The notes: generated from the letters alone by a model not told the origin. DNA of 64,000 nucleotides from CAIVAT01 sp037133475 (GCA_037133475.1 JBAXOB010000005.1:62001-126000); one strand, 5' to 3'; counted from the first letter of the stretch, positions 25,701 to 35,130 are shown. Program-made: numbers and translations.

Positions 25701-26651
25701 TTAGACTGTTTTCAGAAAACGCAGGATATTGGATTCAATTCTTGCCAGGATATCGACATTCTCAGCCCTGACAAATTTGTCGCCCGTGATCCCTTCGTAA
25801 AGTTCGATATAACGATCGGAGATCTCCTTAATCCAGGCATCACTCATTTCGGGAACCTGCTGCCCCTCCTTGCCCATAAAGCCATTGGCCATGAGCCATT
25901 CGCGCACGAATTCCTTTGAAAGCTGGCGTTGCTGGATCCCGGCAGCCTGGCGTTCCTCGTATCCTTCGAGATAAAAATATCGTGAGGAATCGGGGGTGTG
26001 AATTTCATCGCACAGGTAGATCGTACCATCCTGGCCCTTCCCGAATTCATATTTGGTATCCACCAGGATAAGTCCCTTCTGCGCAGCTATTTCCGTTCCA
26101 CGCTTAAACAGGTCATAGGTATACTGCTTGATCAGCTCATATTCGCTGCGGGGAATGACGCCGCTTGCCATTAGCTCATCTTCTGTAATGTCCATATCAT
26201 GCCCTTCGGCTGCCTTGGTGGTTGGCGTAATGATCGGTTTGGGAAAACGCTGGTGTTCCTTCATCCCGTCGGGAACGGGCACTCCGCAGATCTCCCTGGC
26301 CCCCTGCTGGTAGGTTCGCCACGAGCTCCCGGTAAGGTAACCGCGGATGATCATCTCGACAGGGTAAATGTTACAAAACCGGCCAATGGTAACGTTGGGA
26401 TCGGGGGTGGAGATCTTCCAGTTGGGACAAATATCGACCGTGGCATCCAGGAATTTGGCTGCGATCTGGTTCAACACCTGCCCCTTATAGGGAATTCCCC
26501 TGGGCAGAACAACATCAAAAGCCGAGATCCGGTCGCTGGCGACCATGACCAGGTATTTATCTTCAATATTATAGACATCGCGGACTTTGCCCTTATAAAG
26601 GCTTTTTTGCCCCGGAAGCGCGAAGGCGGTTTTCAGAATTACGTTTTGCAT
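25701..26651 (-). CDS. purC: Phosphoribosylaminoimidazole-succinocarboxamide synthase (SAICAR synthase)
   Basis: 316 residues, the longer bacterial/eukaryote-like type. Motifs: YKGKVRDVYNI for ATP binding, ASDRISAFDVVLP, YPVEMIIRGYLTGSSWRTYQ, LILVDTKYEFG and DEIHTPDSSRYF. It condenses CAIR with aspartate in purine biosynthesis. purE lies at 58738-59244. Upstream of the ATG is AATATTTG, one mismatch from the -7 box. Confidence 0.95.
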   Translation of the reverse strand: MQNVILKTAFALPGQKSLYKGKVRDVYNIEDKYLVMVASDRISAFDVVLPRGIPYKGQVLNQIAAKFLDATVDICPNWKISTPDPNVTIGRFCNIYPVEMIIRGYLTGSSWRTYQQGAREICGVPVPDGMKEHQRFPKPIITPTTKAAEGHDMDITEDELMASGVIPRSEYELIKQYTYDLFKRGTEIAAQKGLILVDTKYEFGKGQDGTIYLCDEIHTPDSSRYFYLEGYEERQAAGIQQRQLSKEFVREWLMANGFMGKEGQQVPEMSDAWIKEISDRYIELYEGITGDKFVRAENVDILARIESNILRFLKTV

Positions 26652-26686
26652 AGGTTGGATGTTTTTACAAATATTGGGAACAAACT

Positions 26687-27628
26687 CTATTCATTGCTGT
26701 ATGCTGATATGATCCGGCTTACCAGTTTGTGCCGGATAATGTCTGACTTGTCAAGGTAAACGAAATCGATGCCGGGAATATTATCCAGGATGGTTTGGGA
26801 ATGTACCAATCCGCTCACCTGGTTTTTCGGCAGGTCGATCTGGGTGATATCGCCGGTGACGATAAACTTGGATGAGGCTCCCATCCTGGTCAGGAACATT
26901 TTGAGCTGGCTTGGCGTGGTATTCTGGGCTTCGTCGAGAATGGCAAAGGCATTGTTGAGGGTGCGTCCGCGCATAAAGGCAAGCGGAGCGATCTCGATAA
27001 TCCTTTCCTCGATATATTGCAGCAGTTTCTGGGTTGGGAGCATATCGCCCAGGGCATCGTAGAGCGGTTGCATATAAGGGTCGAGTTTTTCTTTCAGATC
27101 CCCGGGCAGGAAGCCCAGGTTTTCGCCCGCCTCCACAGCCGGCCTGGTCAGGATGATCCGCTGGATCTCCTTGTTTTTCAGGGCACGCACCGCAAGCGCC
27201 ACGGCAGTATAGGTTTTGCCTGTCCCGGCAGGCCCGATGGCAAAGAGCAGGTCGTTTTTCTGGCTGCTTTCAACGAGTTTCCGCTGGTTTGCCGTACGGG
27301 CCCTTATCAGCAGCCCGTTCTTTCCATGAACAAGCACATCTGCATTTCCTTCCGCTCCCATGACGGATCCGTTGGTTTCGGAGCCCATGATCACCGGTAT
27401 ATCGCTTTTTGCCAGTCGCCCGAACTTCTCAAAATAGAGCACCAGGGTTCTGAACCTCTCCTCGAAATCAAGCAGGTCGTTCTCCTCGCCATAGGCTTTT
27501 ACATAATTGTCGCGGGAGACAATCTTTAACTTGGGGAACAGGTTACGGACAACATCCAGGTTTTGGTCATTAGCGCCAAAAATGTCAAGCGGATGAACGG
27601 ATTCGATGTTGATTATCTTCTCACTCAT
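26687..27628 (-). CDS. phoH: PhoH-family ATPase
   Basis: 313 residues from ATG 27628 (MSEKIINIESV). An in-frame ATG at 27655 falls inside the -7 box and is unlikely to be used. The ATPase core shows GPAGTGKTYTAVALAV, LTRPAVEAGENLGFLPGDL, AFAILDEAQNTTPSQLKMFLTRMG and a following VTGDITQIDLP. PhoH proteins are RNA-linked ATPases of the phosphate-starvation or ribosome-biogenesis group; the bacterial role is not settled. The promoter is shared back to back with the SAM hydrolase gene. Confidence 0.92.
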   Translation of the reverse strand: MSEKIINIESVHPLDIFGANDQNLDVVRNLFPKLKIVSRDNYVKAYGEENDLLDFEERFRTLVLYFEKFGRLAKSDIPVIMGSETNGSVMGAEGNADVLVHGKNGLLIRARTANQRKLVESSQKNDLLFAIGPAGTGKTYTAVALAVRALKNKEIQRIILTRPAVEAGENLGFLPGDLKEKLDPYMQPLYDALGDMLPTQKLLQYIEERIIEIAPLAFMRGRTLNNAFAILDEAQNTTPSQLKMFLTRMGASSKFIVTGDITQIDLPKNQVSGLVHSQTILDNIPGIDFVYLDKSDIIRHKLVSRIISAYSNE

Positions 27629-27638
27629 GAAATAGTTG

Positions 27639-27660
27639 TACCTTTGAATACGCAAAAGTA
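27639..27660. promoter_or_regulatory. Overlapping divergent -7 boxes between phoH and the SAM hydrolase
   Basis: Plus strand TACCTTTG at 27639-27646 (25 bp before ATG 27672); minus strand TACTTTTG at 27660-27653 (24 bp before ATG 27628). The boxes are 6 bp apart and cross over, so the two start sites would be a few bases apart and each -33 region lies in the other gene. Confidence 0.65.
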
Positions 27661-27671
27661 CGAATTATTCT

Positions 27672-28451
27672 ATGGCAATCATAACGCTCACAAGCGACTG
27701 GGGACTTAAAGATCATTACGTCGGATCCGTTAAAGGTGCTATCCTGCGACAATTCCCCGATGCCCGGATTGTAGACATATCGCACCAGATCCCGGCCTTT
27801 GACCTGAACCAGGCTGCGTTTATCATTCGTAATTTCTACGGCAGCTTTCCCGAAGGGACCATCCATATTATTGCCATCAATTCGGAGGCGGCCACCGACA
27901 CTCCGCATACGCTGGTCCATTATCACGGCCATTATTTCATCGGAGCCGACAATGGCATTTTCTCGCTGCTTTTTGATGAAAAGCCCGACCGGATCATTGA
28001 ACTGGACATCATCCAGGATTCCGACTACTTCACCTTCCCGTCGCGGGATGTATTCGTTAAGGTCGCCTGCCACATTGCCAGCGGGAAACCCATCGAGCAA
28101 CTGGGGCATCCCAAGGCAGGAATCATCCAACGGATGGCCTTCAAGCCTGTCATCCAGGATGACCTGATCAGGGGCAAAGTCATCTATATTGACAATTATG
28201 AAAATGTTTTTGTCAACATCACCGAACCGCTATTCACCTCTGTTGTAAAAAACCGCAAATTCGTCATCACTTTCCGGTCGCCAAACTACAGGATCACCAC
28301 CATCAGTAAATCATACAAGGATGTTAACCCGGGTGAGATGCTGGCGCTGTTCTCCACCAGCGGGTACCTCGAAATCGCCATTTGCCAGAGCAAGGCAAGC
28401 AGTTTGCTGGGGCTGAAGATGGATCAGCTGGTGCTGGTTGAATTACAATAA
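27672..28451 (+). CDS. SAM hydroxide adenosyltransferase / SAM hydrolase (DUF62)
   Basis: 259 residues. Starts with ITLTSDWGLKDHYVGSVKGAI, containing the conserved aspartate of the SAM-hydrolase/fluorinase-like family, followed by IVDISHQIPAFDLNQAAFII and IHIIAINSEA. The lack of a fluorinase-type loop fits the common hydroxide adenosyltransferases that split SAM to adenosine and methionine. 11 bp before mgsA, so likely one transcript. Confidence 0.88.
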   Translation: MAIITLTSDWGLKDHYVGSVKGAILRQFPDARIVDISHQIPAFDLNQAAFIIRNFYGSFPEGTIHIIAINSEAATDTPHTLVHYHGHYFIGADNGIFSLLFDEKPDRIIELDIIQDSDYFTFPSRDVFVKVACHIASGKPIEQLGHPKAGIIQRMAFKPVIQDDLIRGKVIYIDNYENVFVNITEPLFTSVVKNRKFVITFRSPNYRITTISKSYKDVNPGEMLALFSTSGYLEIAICQSKASSLLGLKMDQLVLVELQ

Positions 28452-28462
28452 CACAAAAAATT

Positions 28463-28930
28463 ATGGAAAAATCGAAACACATTGCCCTTGTTGCCCACGA
28501 CAACCGCAAGAAAGACCTTGTGGAATGGGTTGAGTTCAATTACAAGACCCTGCTGGGCCATCACCTCATCTGTACCGGCACCACCGGCAAACTGGTGGAG
28601 GAGACGATCCTCAACAAACTCGAGGAGGATGAGAAGATCACCTTTGATATCGTCAAGCTGAAATCGGGGCCCTTGGGGGGCGACCAGCAGCTGGGAGCGC
28701 TGATTTCGGAAGGGATGATCGACCTGCTCATCTTTTTCTGGGATCCCATGCAGCCCCAGCCGCACGATGTGGATGTGAAGGCATTGTTGCGGATTACGGT
28801 GGTTTATAACATCCCGACAGCCTGTAACCGGTCAACCGCCGACTTCCTGATTTCCTCCCATTTGCTGAAGGAAACCTACGCCCCGAAACTTGTCGATTAT
28901 TCTGTCTATATTTCGCGGCAGACACCCTAA
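28463..28930 (+). CDS. mgsA: Methylglyoxal synthase
   Basis: 155 residues with ALVAHDNRKKDLVEWV, CTGTTGKLVEE (phosphate-binding) and KSGPLGGDQQLGALI, followed by FWDPMQPQPHDVDVKALLR holding the catalytic Asp and His. It converts dihydroxyacetone phosphate to methylglyoxal, a bypass of lower glycolysis when phosphate is short. The neighbourhood with phoH is suggestive but not proof of phosphate control. Confidence 0.95.
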   Translation: MEKSKHIALVAHDNRKKDLVEWVEFNYKTLLGHHLICTGTTGKLVEETILNKLEEDEKITFDIVKLKSGPLGGDQQLGALISEGMIDLLIFFWDPMQPQPHDVDVKALLRITVVYNIPTACNRSTADFLISSHLLKETYAPKLVDYSVYISRQTP

Positions 28931-28968
28931 AATCTTCCAGGGGGTGCATTTTGGTGGCTGAAAATTGC

Positions 28969-28976
28969 TAATTTTG
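28969..28976 (+). promoter_or_regulatory. -7 box of the gldFG operon
   Basis: TAATTTTG, an exact TAnnTTTG match, 22 bp before ATG 28999. A TTTG at 28950-28953 could be the -33 element but the 15-bp spacing is short. Confidence 0.55.
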
Positions 28977-28998
28977 CACGCCCTTAACCAATGTGCAC

Positions 28999-29730
28999 AT
29001 GTTCACCCTTTTTAAGAAAGAGATCAACGGGTTCCTGAACTCACTCATCGGGTACATCGTTATGATTGTGTTCCTGCTGATGACAGGGCTTTTCCTCTGG
29101 GTTTTTCCGCTCGAATTCAACATTCTCGATTTTGGCTTTGCCAGTCTTGACGGGCTGTTTATCCTTGCTCCCTTTGTCTTCCTTTTCCTGATACCAGCCA
29201 TTACCATGCGTTCATTTGCCGATGAAAAGAAAAGCGGCACGCTGGAACTGCTGATGACCCAGCCACTGACCGACCTGCAGGTAATCATGGCAAAATATTT
29301 TGCCGGGATCGTGCTGGTCATGATTTCCCTGCTGCCGACGCTCGTATATTATGGCTCGGTTTACCTGCTTGGACTTCCTGCCGGCAACCTCGACTCGGGC
29401 AGCATCTGGGGCTCCTACCTCGGGTTGCTTTTCCTGGGCGCCAGCTTCGTTGCCATCGGGATTTTTGCCTCTTCCATTACCGATAACCAGATCGTTTCCT
29501 TTATCCTCGCGGTGTTCATCTGTTTTTTCCTCTACATGGGATTTGAGTTTATCTACAACTTTGTCGTATCAGGAAAGACCGGGCTGATCATCGAATCGCT
29601 GGGACTCAATGCCCATTATTCCTCCATGAGCAGGGGGGTGATCGACAGCCGCGACCTGATCTACTTCCTGAGTGTCACAGCCCTATTTGTACTTCTCACA
29701 AAATTATCGTTGGAAAGCAGAAAATGGTAA
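28999..29730 (+). CDS. gldF: Gliding-associated ABC transporter permease GldF
   Basis: 243 residues from ATG 28999 (MFTLFKKEINGFLNSLIGY); an in-frame GTG two codons earlier is less likely. Six hydrophobic segments, with the ABC-2 permease motif FADEKKSGTLELLMTQPLTDLQVIMAKY. GldF pairs with GldG and the ATPase GldA. In Flavobacterium the trio is needed for gliding, while many non-gliding Bacteroidetes keep it. The 3' end overlaps gldG by 7 bp. No gldA is in the window. Confidence 0.9.
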   Translation: MFTLFKKEINGFLNSLIGYIVMIVFLLMTGLFLWVFPLEFNILDFGFASLDGLFILAPFVFLFLIPAITMRSFADEKKSGTLELLMTQPLTDLQVIMAKYFAGIVLVMISLLPTLVYYGSVYLLGLPAGNLDSGSIWGSYLGLLFLGASFVAIGIFASSITDNQIVSFILAVFICFFLYMGFEFIYNFVVSGKTGLIIESLGLNAHYSSMSRGVIDSRDLIYFLSVTALFVLLTKLSLESRKW

Positions 29731-31481
29731 CGGATCGTATGGCAGATAAAAAGAAAAATATCAAACGCGCAAATATTACCGGGCTGTTCCTTGGCCTGGC
29801 CATTATTGTGCTCACGAACATCATAGCCTCGTTTATCTTCACCCGGGTTGACCTCACCGCCGAACATCGCTACTCCCTTGCCCCCGCGACCAAAACCCTG
29901 CTGAAAAAACTGGATGACGTGGTCTTTTTCAAGGTTTATCTTGCCGGCGACCTGCCTTCGGGTTTCCAGCGGCTGTCAAACGAAACCAGGGAGATGCTCG
30001 ATGAATTCAGGGTTTACAGCAAAAACATCCAGTACGAATTTGTCAACCCTTCGGAAAACCCGAACGCAAAAGACCGCAATGACGCCTACCGTTTGCTGGT
30101 TCAAAGTGGCCTGCAGCCTACCGACCTGAGGGTAAATAAAAAGGGGGTCTCCTCCCAGATTATTCTTTTTCCGGGCGCTATCGTCACCTACCATGGGAAA
30201 CAAATCCCGCAGCAATTGCTGATGACACAACTCCAGGAAGATCAGAACAAAGTGCTGAACAACTCCATCCAGACCCTTGAATACAACCTTGCCAGCGCCA
30301 TCAAAAACCTCACTACCCCCATCAAGCCACGGGTTGCCATTATCGAGGGGCAGGGTGAACTTACCCAGATGGAGACCTACGACCTTCAGAATTCGCTTTC
30401 AGAGTTTTACAACGTTGAAAGGGTCGAGATCAAGAATAAGATCAGCAGCCTGGCTGTCAGGCTTAAAACAGATTCAACCAGCGATGTGCTTGTCAACAAA
30501 TACAGGGCAATTATCATTGCCAAGCCGACCAGCCAGTTCGACGAACGCGACAAGTTCCTGATCGACCAGTTCATCATGCGCGGGGGCAAGGTTTTGTGGC
30601 TGATCGATCCAGTTTTTGCCAGCATGGACAGCATCAAGGTGAACAGCACCATGGGCATTCCCAACGATATCAACCTGGAGGATATGCTCTTCAATTACGG
30701 TGTAAGGATGAACACCAACCTGGTGCAGGACCTCACCGCGCTGAAGATCCCGATAAAGACCGGCCAGATAGGCAACCAGCCACAGTTTGATTTCTTTACA
30801 TGGTACTTCTTCCCGGTGCTGATGCCATCCATCAACCACCCGATCGTAAACGGCCTCAATGCCATCAAAACAGAATTTATCAGCACCCTGGATACCGTTA
30901 CAGCCCCCGGGATCAAAAAGACCTACCTGCTGGAAACTTCGCCCTACTCGAGAACGGTAAATGTGCCGGCCCTGATAGATCTTGAGATTGTCAAAAGACA
31001 GCCCAACGAACGGGCATTCAATAAGGGGCCCTTTCCTGTTGCCGTGCTGCTCGAGGGATCCTTTAACTCCTCGTACGTGCACAGGATTCCCCCCGAATTG
31101 TCCGAAAACCGCAGCCTTGGCTACAAAGCAAAAAGCAAACCTACCAAGATGATCGTGATGACCGACGGCGATATGGTTAAGAACCAGTTTCATTTTTCCC
31201 AGGGATACCCCTTACCCCTGGGATTTGATCAATATACCCGGCAGACCTTTGGCAACAAAGACCTGGCGTTGAATGCCATCAACTACCTCTGCGATGATTC
31301 AGGCCTTATCTCCGTTCGTTCACGGGAATTGAAACTTAGATTGCTCGACTCCACCCGGATCACCAAACAACGCCTTTTCTGGCAACTGATCAACCTCTTA
31401 CTCCCGATATTGCTGATCACCGGATTCGGGATAACGAAATTCCAGCTCCGTAAACGATCGTTTGCACGTCCAGTCCGATAG
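29724..31481 (+). CDS. gldG: Gliding-associated ABC transporter substrate-binding-like protein GldG
   Basis: 585 residues. An N-terminal membrane helix (about 18-40) is followed by a large periplasmic domain with the ABC_transp_aux pattern (VDLTAEHRYSLAPATKTLLKKLDD, later RVAIIEGQGELTQMETYDLQNSL and MRGGKVLWLIDPV), and a second helix near 555-572 (LINLLLPILLITGFGI). Starts at ATG 29724 inside gldF, with ATG 29739 as an alternative. The downstream DUF4340 gene follows after 8 bp. Confidence 0.9.
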   Translation: MVTDRMADKKKNIKRANITGLFLGLAIIVLTNIIASFIFTRVDLTAEHRYSLAPATKTLLKKLDDVVFFKVYLAGDLPSGFQRLSNETREMLDEFRVYSKNIQYEFVNPSENPNAKDRNDAYRLLVQSGLQPTDLRVNKKGVSSQIILFPGAIVTYHGKQIPQQLLMTQLQEDQNKVLNNSIQTLEYNLASAIKNLTTPIKPRVAIIEGQGELTQMETYDLQNSLSEFYNVERVEIKNKISSLAVRLKTDSTSDVLVNKYRAIIIAKPTSQFDERDKFLIDQFIMRGGKVLWLIDPVFASMDSIKVNSTMGIPNDINLEDMLFNYGVRMNTNLVQDLTALKIPIKTGQIGNQPQFDFFTWYFFPVLMPSINHPIVNGLNAIKTEFISTLDTVTAPGIKKTYLLETSPYSRTVNVPALIDLEIVKRQPNERAFNKGPFPVAVLLEGSFNSSYVHRIPPELSENRSLGYKAKSKPTKMIVMTDGDMVKNQFHFSQGYPLPLGFDQYTRQTFGNKDLALNAINYLCDDSGLISVRSRELKLRLLDSTRITKQRLFWQLINLLLPILLITGFGITKFQLRKRSFARPVR

Positions 31482-31489
31482 ATTTCAGT

Positions 31490-32557
31490 ATGAAAAAAAA
31501 CAGGTCCATTTTCGTAACATTTGTCATCCTTGCGCTGGTTGCGCTTGTTCTCTGGCTTTCACAATCCAGCAACACCTTTCGCCACACCATCAGCGATTTC
31601 GCACTCAACGACTCGTCGAACGTGACCAAGATCTTCATCGGAGATAAAAACAACAACAGCGTAAAGCTTACCAAGTTGTCGCCCGGGAAATGGATGGTGA
31701 ATGACAAATACCCGGCACAGAAACTTTCGGTCGAGCTGTTGCTCAAAACCATGGTGGGAATCGAGGTTCAGTCGCCCGTAGCCAATGCAGCCCATGACAA
31801 TATCGTCAGGGAACTTGCAGTCAATGCCGTGAAGGTTGAAATTTACCAGTGGGTCTACCGCGTCGACCTGTTTGGCATTATCCGGTGGTTCCCGCATGAG
31901 AAACTTACCAAGGTATACTACGTCGGAGGCGCCACCCAAAACAACCTCGGTTGCTTTATGCTGATGGAGAACTCCTCCAAACCCTTTATCACCTTTCTTC
32001 CAGGATTCAGGGGATTTGTCTCCCCGCGATACAGCCCTATTGAAAAGTACTGGAGGGATTACAACATTTTCAAAAAGACCATTCCCGAAATTGCCTCGAT
32101 CAAGGTCGAGATCCTTGCTGACCCTGATTATTCCTACGAAGTCAGGAATAACGGGAAAAATCAATTTTCAATCCGAGGATTGTCCGATCATGCCGAAATA
32201 ACCGATTACGACACCCTGAAACTGCTGAACTTCCTGTCGGGGTTCCGCAATCTCAATTACGAAGCATTGCTGAATGACATGGACAAGGCCCGCAAGGATT
32301 CCATTCTTGCCTCACAGCCCTTTATCATCATCTCCCTGACCGATACTTCGGGAAAGACCAAAAGCATTAAAACCTATCATAAAAAGGGACCTGATGGTCA
32401 GACCGACCCCAATGGCATTCCCCTGCCCTATGACCTTGACCGCCTGTATGCCTCGGTAAACGACGGCCAGGACTTTACCCTCATCCAGTACTTTACCTTT
32501 GACAAGGTTTTGCGTCCCAAATCGTTTTTCGTTAAGGACAATCCCAAAAAGCGCTAA
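31490..32557 (+). CDS. DUF4340 protein, third gene of the gldFG operon
   Basis: 355 residues: one N-terminal signal-anchor helix (7-25) and a soluble region facing the periplasm with pairs of motifs like VTKIFIGDKNNNSVKLTK and GKWMVNDKYPA, typical of DUF4340. Proteins of this kind commonly follow GldG-like ABC_transp_aux proteins and may form part of the complex. The function is not known. The 8-bp gap to gldG indicates co-transcription. Confidence 0.8.
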   Translation: MKKNRSIFVTFVILALVALVLWLSQSSNTFRHTISDFALNDSSNVTKIFIGDKNNNSVKLTKLSPGKWMVNDKYPAQKLSVELLLKTMVGIEVQSPVANAAHDNIVRELAVNAVKVEIYQWVYRVDLFGIIRWFPHEKLTKVYYVGGATQNNLGCFMLMENSSKPFITFLPGFRGFVSPRYSPIEKYWRDYNIFKKTIPEIASIKVEILADPDYSYEVRNNGKNQFSIRGLSDHAEITDYDTLKLLNFLSGFRNLNYEALLNDMDKARKDSILASQPFIIISLTDTSGKTKSIKTYHKKGPDGQTDPNGIPLPYDLDRLYASVNDGQDFTLIQYFTFDKVLRPKSFFVKDNPKKR

Positions 32558-32618
32558 CCCGTCACGCTTCTCTCCTGCTTTTCAGCCAGGCTGTTTTTTA
32601 CTGATAAATCTCCAGGTT

Positions 32619-32640
32619 ATTACCTCCCGGCTGAGGTAAT
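32619..32640 (+). terminator. 8-bp hairpin after the gldFG-DUF4340 operon
   Basis: ATTACCTC (32619-32626), loop CCGGCT, GAGGTAAT (32633-32640): a perfect stem 61 bp after the stop, but no T-tract follows. It could be a weak terminator, an RNA-stability element or a protein site. Confidence 0.3.
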
Positions 32641-32765
32641 CTCCAAAGAAATTCTTGCCCAAAAGAAAATTAAGTTTATTTTTGTTGGGAAGAATTAAAA
32701 GTAAAAACAACAATACCCTATCTGAAAACGATTGAACAAGTATTCATAAACGAAAAAAACATCCC

Positions 32766-33467
32766 ATGAATATCAAAGATATTACCCCGCCGATTTTGTT
32801 CCGGTTATTCAAAAAAGGCAAAGGAATAGTATCCTTTTTTAATGGCGGCTATACTTTTACAAAGTTAAAGAACCGGGAAACCATTTATTTGTATGCAGGG
32901 GATGTCCCTGATAAAGAAGAATATAAAAGGTATATTGGGCTTTCACTTTCACAAAAAAACAACAGGCACATACAACATGATGTTACCAAAAAATATCCTC
33001 TTCCTGATAATTGTGTGAGTGTCTATCAATCTGAAGATGTTTTTGAACATATCCCGTTGGCAATACTGCCAACTGTGATAAATGAGATATACAGGGTTCT
33101 GAAACCCGGTGGTGTTTTCAGGTTATCGATACCTGACTACCGGTGCAATATCCTCAACGATAGGACTTTAAAGGATAAATCAGGAGAACTTACTTTTGAT
33201 CCTGTTGGAGGAGGAGCATTTAAAGATGGAAAGGTGGTAGAAGGAGGACATGTATGGTTTCCAAAATATGAAATTGTGAAAAACATGCTTGAAAAAACAT
33301 TGTTTAAGAAAATACTTTTTTACCATTATTATAATGAAATGGGAGAAGGAATTACAAACAAGATCGACTATTCTGTTGGCTACGTGCAGAGAACACCTGA
33401 CCATGATGAGAGGGTTCGTAACCCATATAGACCCATGTCAATTGTTGTTGATTGTATTAAAGATTAA
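32766..33467 (+). CDS. Class I SAM-dependent methyltransferase, AT-rich orphan
   Basis: 233 residues. SAM-fold features: an acidic site near YQSEDVFEHIPLAILP, then INEIYRVLKPGGVFRLSIPDYR. The first glycine loop is poorly formed, as in methyltransferases of surface-polysaccharide clusters. Base composition is clearly lower in GC than in the gldG and TonB-receptor genes, and the gene has its own upstream gap with no operon partners. Acquisition by transfer is likely. Substrate unknown. Confidence 0.75.
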   Translation: MNIKDITPPILFRLFKKGKGIVSFFNGGYTFTKLKNRETIYLYAGDVPDKEEYKRYIGLSLSQKNNRHIQHDVTKKYPLPDNCVSVYQSEDVFEHIPLAILPTVINEIYRVLKPGGVFRLSIPDYRCNILNDRTLKDKSGELTFDPVGGGAFKDGKVVEGGHVWFPKYEIVKNMLEKTLFKKILFYHYYNEMGEGITNKIDYSVGYVQRTPDHDERVRNPYRPMSIVVDCIKD

Positions 33468-33900
33468 AGGGCCCCGATACTCCCAGCTAAAACTCAAAAA
33501 GTAGAAATCCGGTTCAGGCATCCTGTTTCTTTTCACACTTCACCTTGCCGGACAAGTCGTGCAATCTTAATACCTTCAGAACTGCTGCCTCTGGTTTTAC
33601 CCGTTTTATATATCCTCGTGCGATTATTAATTACCTGGTTGCTAACCAGGTCAGGTATGTTTGGATTCCTGCCTGAGGTAACAATACACTTAGGGATAAC
33701 CATTATCACACTTTATCGATATTAATTCAATTGAATTTCAAGCTAATTTAAGTGGCCGCTCATGATAATAACAATCAATCAGTTTTTTATTTTCGCACAT
33801 TGGTAAAATCAATAAATTCGTATTAACCAATCACCCTTGCACCCAGGCCAGCTCAATTTCAGCTTATTAAACAATGCATGGTGATGTTACTCCCGGTGAA
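33468..33900. other. 433-bp AT-rich intergenic region
   Basis: No open frame, tRNA or terminator that I can support. The segment TTTTTTATTTTCGC near 33784-33797 is one base from a -7 box and could serve the beta-helix gene. The region is compositionally like the adjacent methyltransferase, so the AT-rich insert may extend to about 33850. Confidence 0.55.
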
Positions 33901-35130
33901 ATGAAAAAATTATTGAGTATTTACATTGCGGTAATGTTTAGCATTACCCTCGTGGCGCAAACCTACCTTCCCATCAGCAATAACATGGTTATCGGCAGTA
34001 ATTCGAACATCAAGTTCGCTGCCGGGAACTATGCATTTTCCGATGCCCCGGCCGACGGGGTCATCCAGATCAACGGCGTGCAGAATATCGTGCTTGATGG
34101 CGACAGCTGCAGGGTTGACGGTGTCGGTTCGGCCGGCTACATGATAAAAATCAGCAATGCGCACAATGTGGTCATCAAGAATTTCGATTCGGTATTTCAC
34201 TACAAATATGCCGTCTATATCACCAACTCCGACCATATCACCATCAACGGCAACGTATTTTGCCGGAACAAGGTGGATTCGTCGGGGTTTATCGATGTGT
34301 GGGCCGACTAAACCCAGGCCCTGGGTGGCGGGGTGATGATGTACCAGAGCCGCGCAGCCAGTATCTTCAACAATACGATGACGATGCAGAACGACGGGGT
34401 GGCGCTTTACCACTGCGACAGTGTTTCGCTCCACAACAACAACTTCTCCTGGAATACATCCTATGGTATCCGCATGTTCTGGACCGACACCTGCCATATT
34501 TACCAGAACAACTGCGCCCACATCAACCGGCCGCTCACCGACCCCAGCGATTGCGGCGCGATCCTGCTCATCGTTTCCAATAATAACATCGTTGAACACA
34601 ATGACCTCTCCTACTCGGGTGACGGGATTTTCCTGGGCCAGTACCAGCATTCCAATATCCCCAACAACAACTGTTTTGCCTGGAATGAATGTTCTTATTC
34701 GCCACACAATGCCATTGAGGCAACTTTTGCCGGTGGAAATGTATACAGGCATAACAGTTGCAACTACAGCGCCTATGGCTTCTGGCTGGGATACTCCTTC
34801 AACTCGGTGGTTGACAGCAATGATACCCTGTGGTTTTGGGTCAGGACCATAAAACAGCCGCAATACGGGTTTCAGTATTTTACCATCCGGGTTGGAGACG
34901 ACCACGGCGACTATTATAAATATACCGCATCGCCCTCGCTGCTGAATGCAGCCAACCTCTCCTGGAAACAATACAGGTTCCCGCTGGCCGGCAACACCCA
35001 GTTTACCCGGTCGATGGCAGGGACTATGTCGCTTGAACAGGTAAATTACATTGAATTCCGCCCCGACACCTGGGATTACGGCTTTACGATGTGGGTCGAC
35101 GGCGTGCAGTTTCATCCCTGTACCTGTTAA
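33901..35130 (+). pseudogene. Secreted parallel beta-helix protein broken by an in-frame TAA
   Basis: Signal peptide from ATG 33901 (MKKLLSIYIAVMFSITLVAQ). The frame reads beta-helix rungs (NAHNVVIKNF, ITNSDHITINGNVF) up to VWAD and meets TAA at 34309-34311. The same frame continues without any shift from TQALGGGVMMYQ to 35130, giving more rungs (NNNIVEHNDLSYSGDGIFLG) and a C-terminal beta-sandwich-like region (WFWVRTI to MWVDGVQF). One base change explains the stop. The intact protein would be about 409 residues. The step from the last rung (VVDSN) to DTLWFW is abrupt and may mark an in-frame deletion. No T9SS tail follows. Alternatives: a real nonsense mutation, or an assembly error. Confidence 0.8.

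Noticed and set aside
28999..31481. Complete ABC transporter including ATPase
   Set aside because: No Walker A/B ATPase gene of the GldA type is present in the window.
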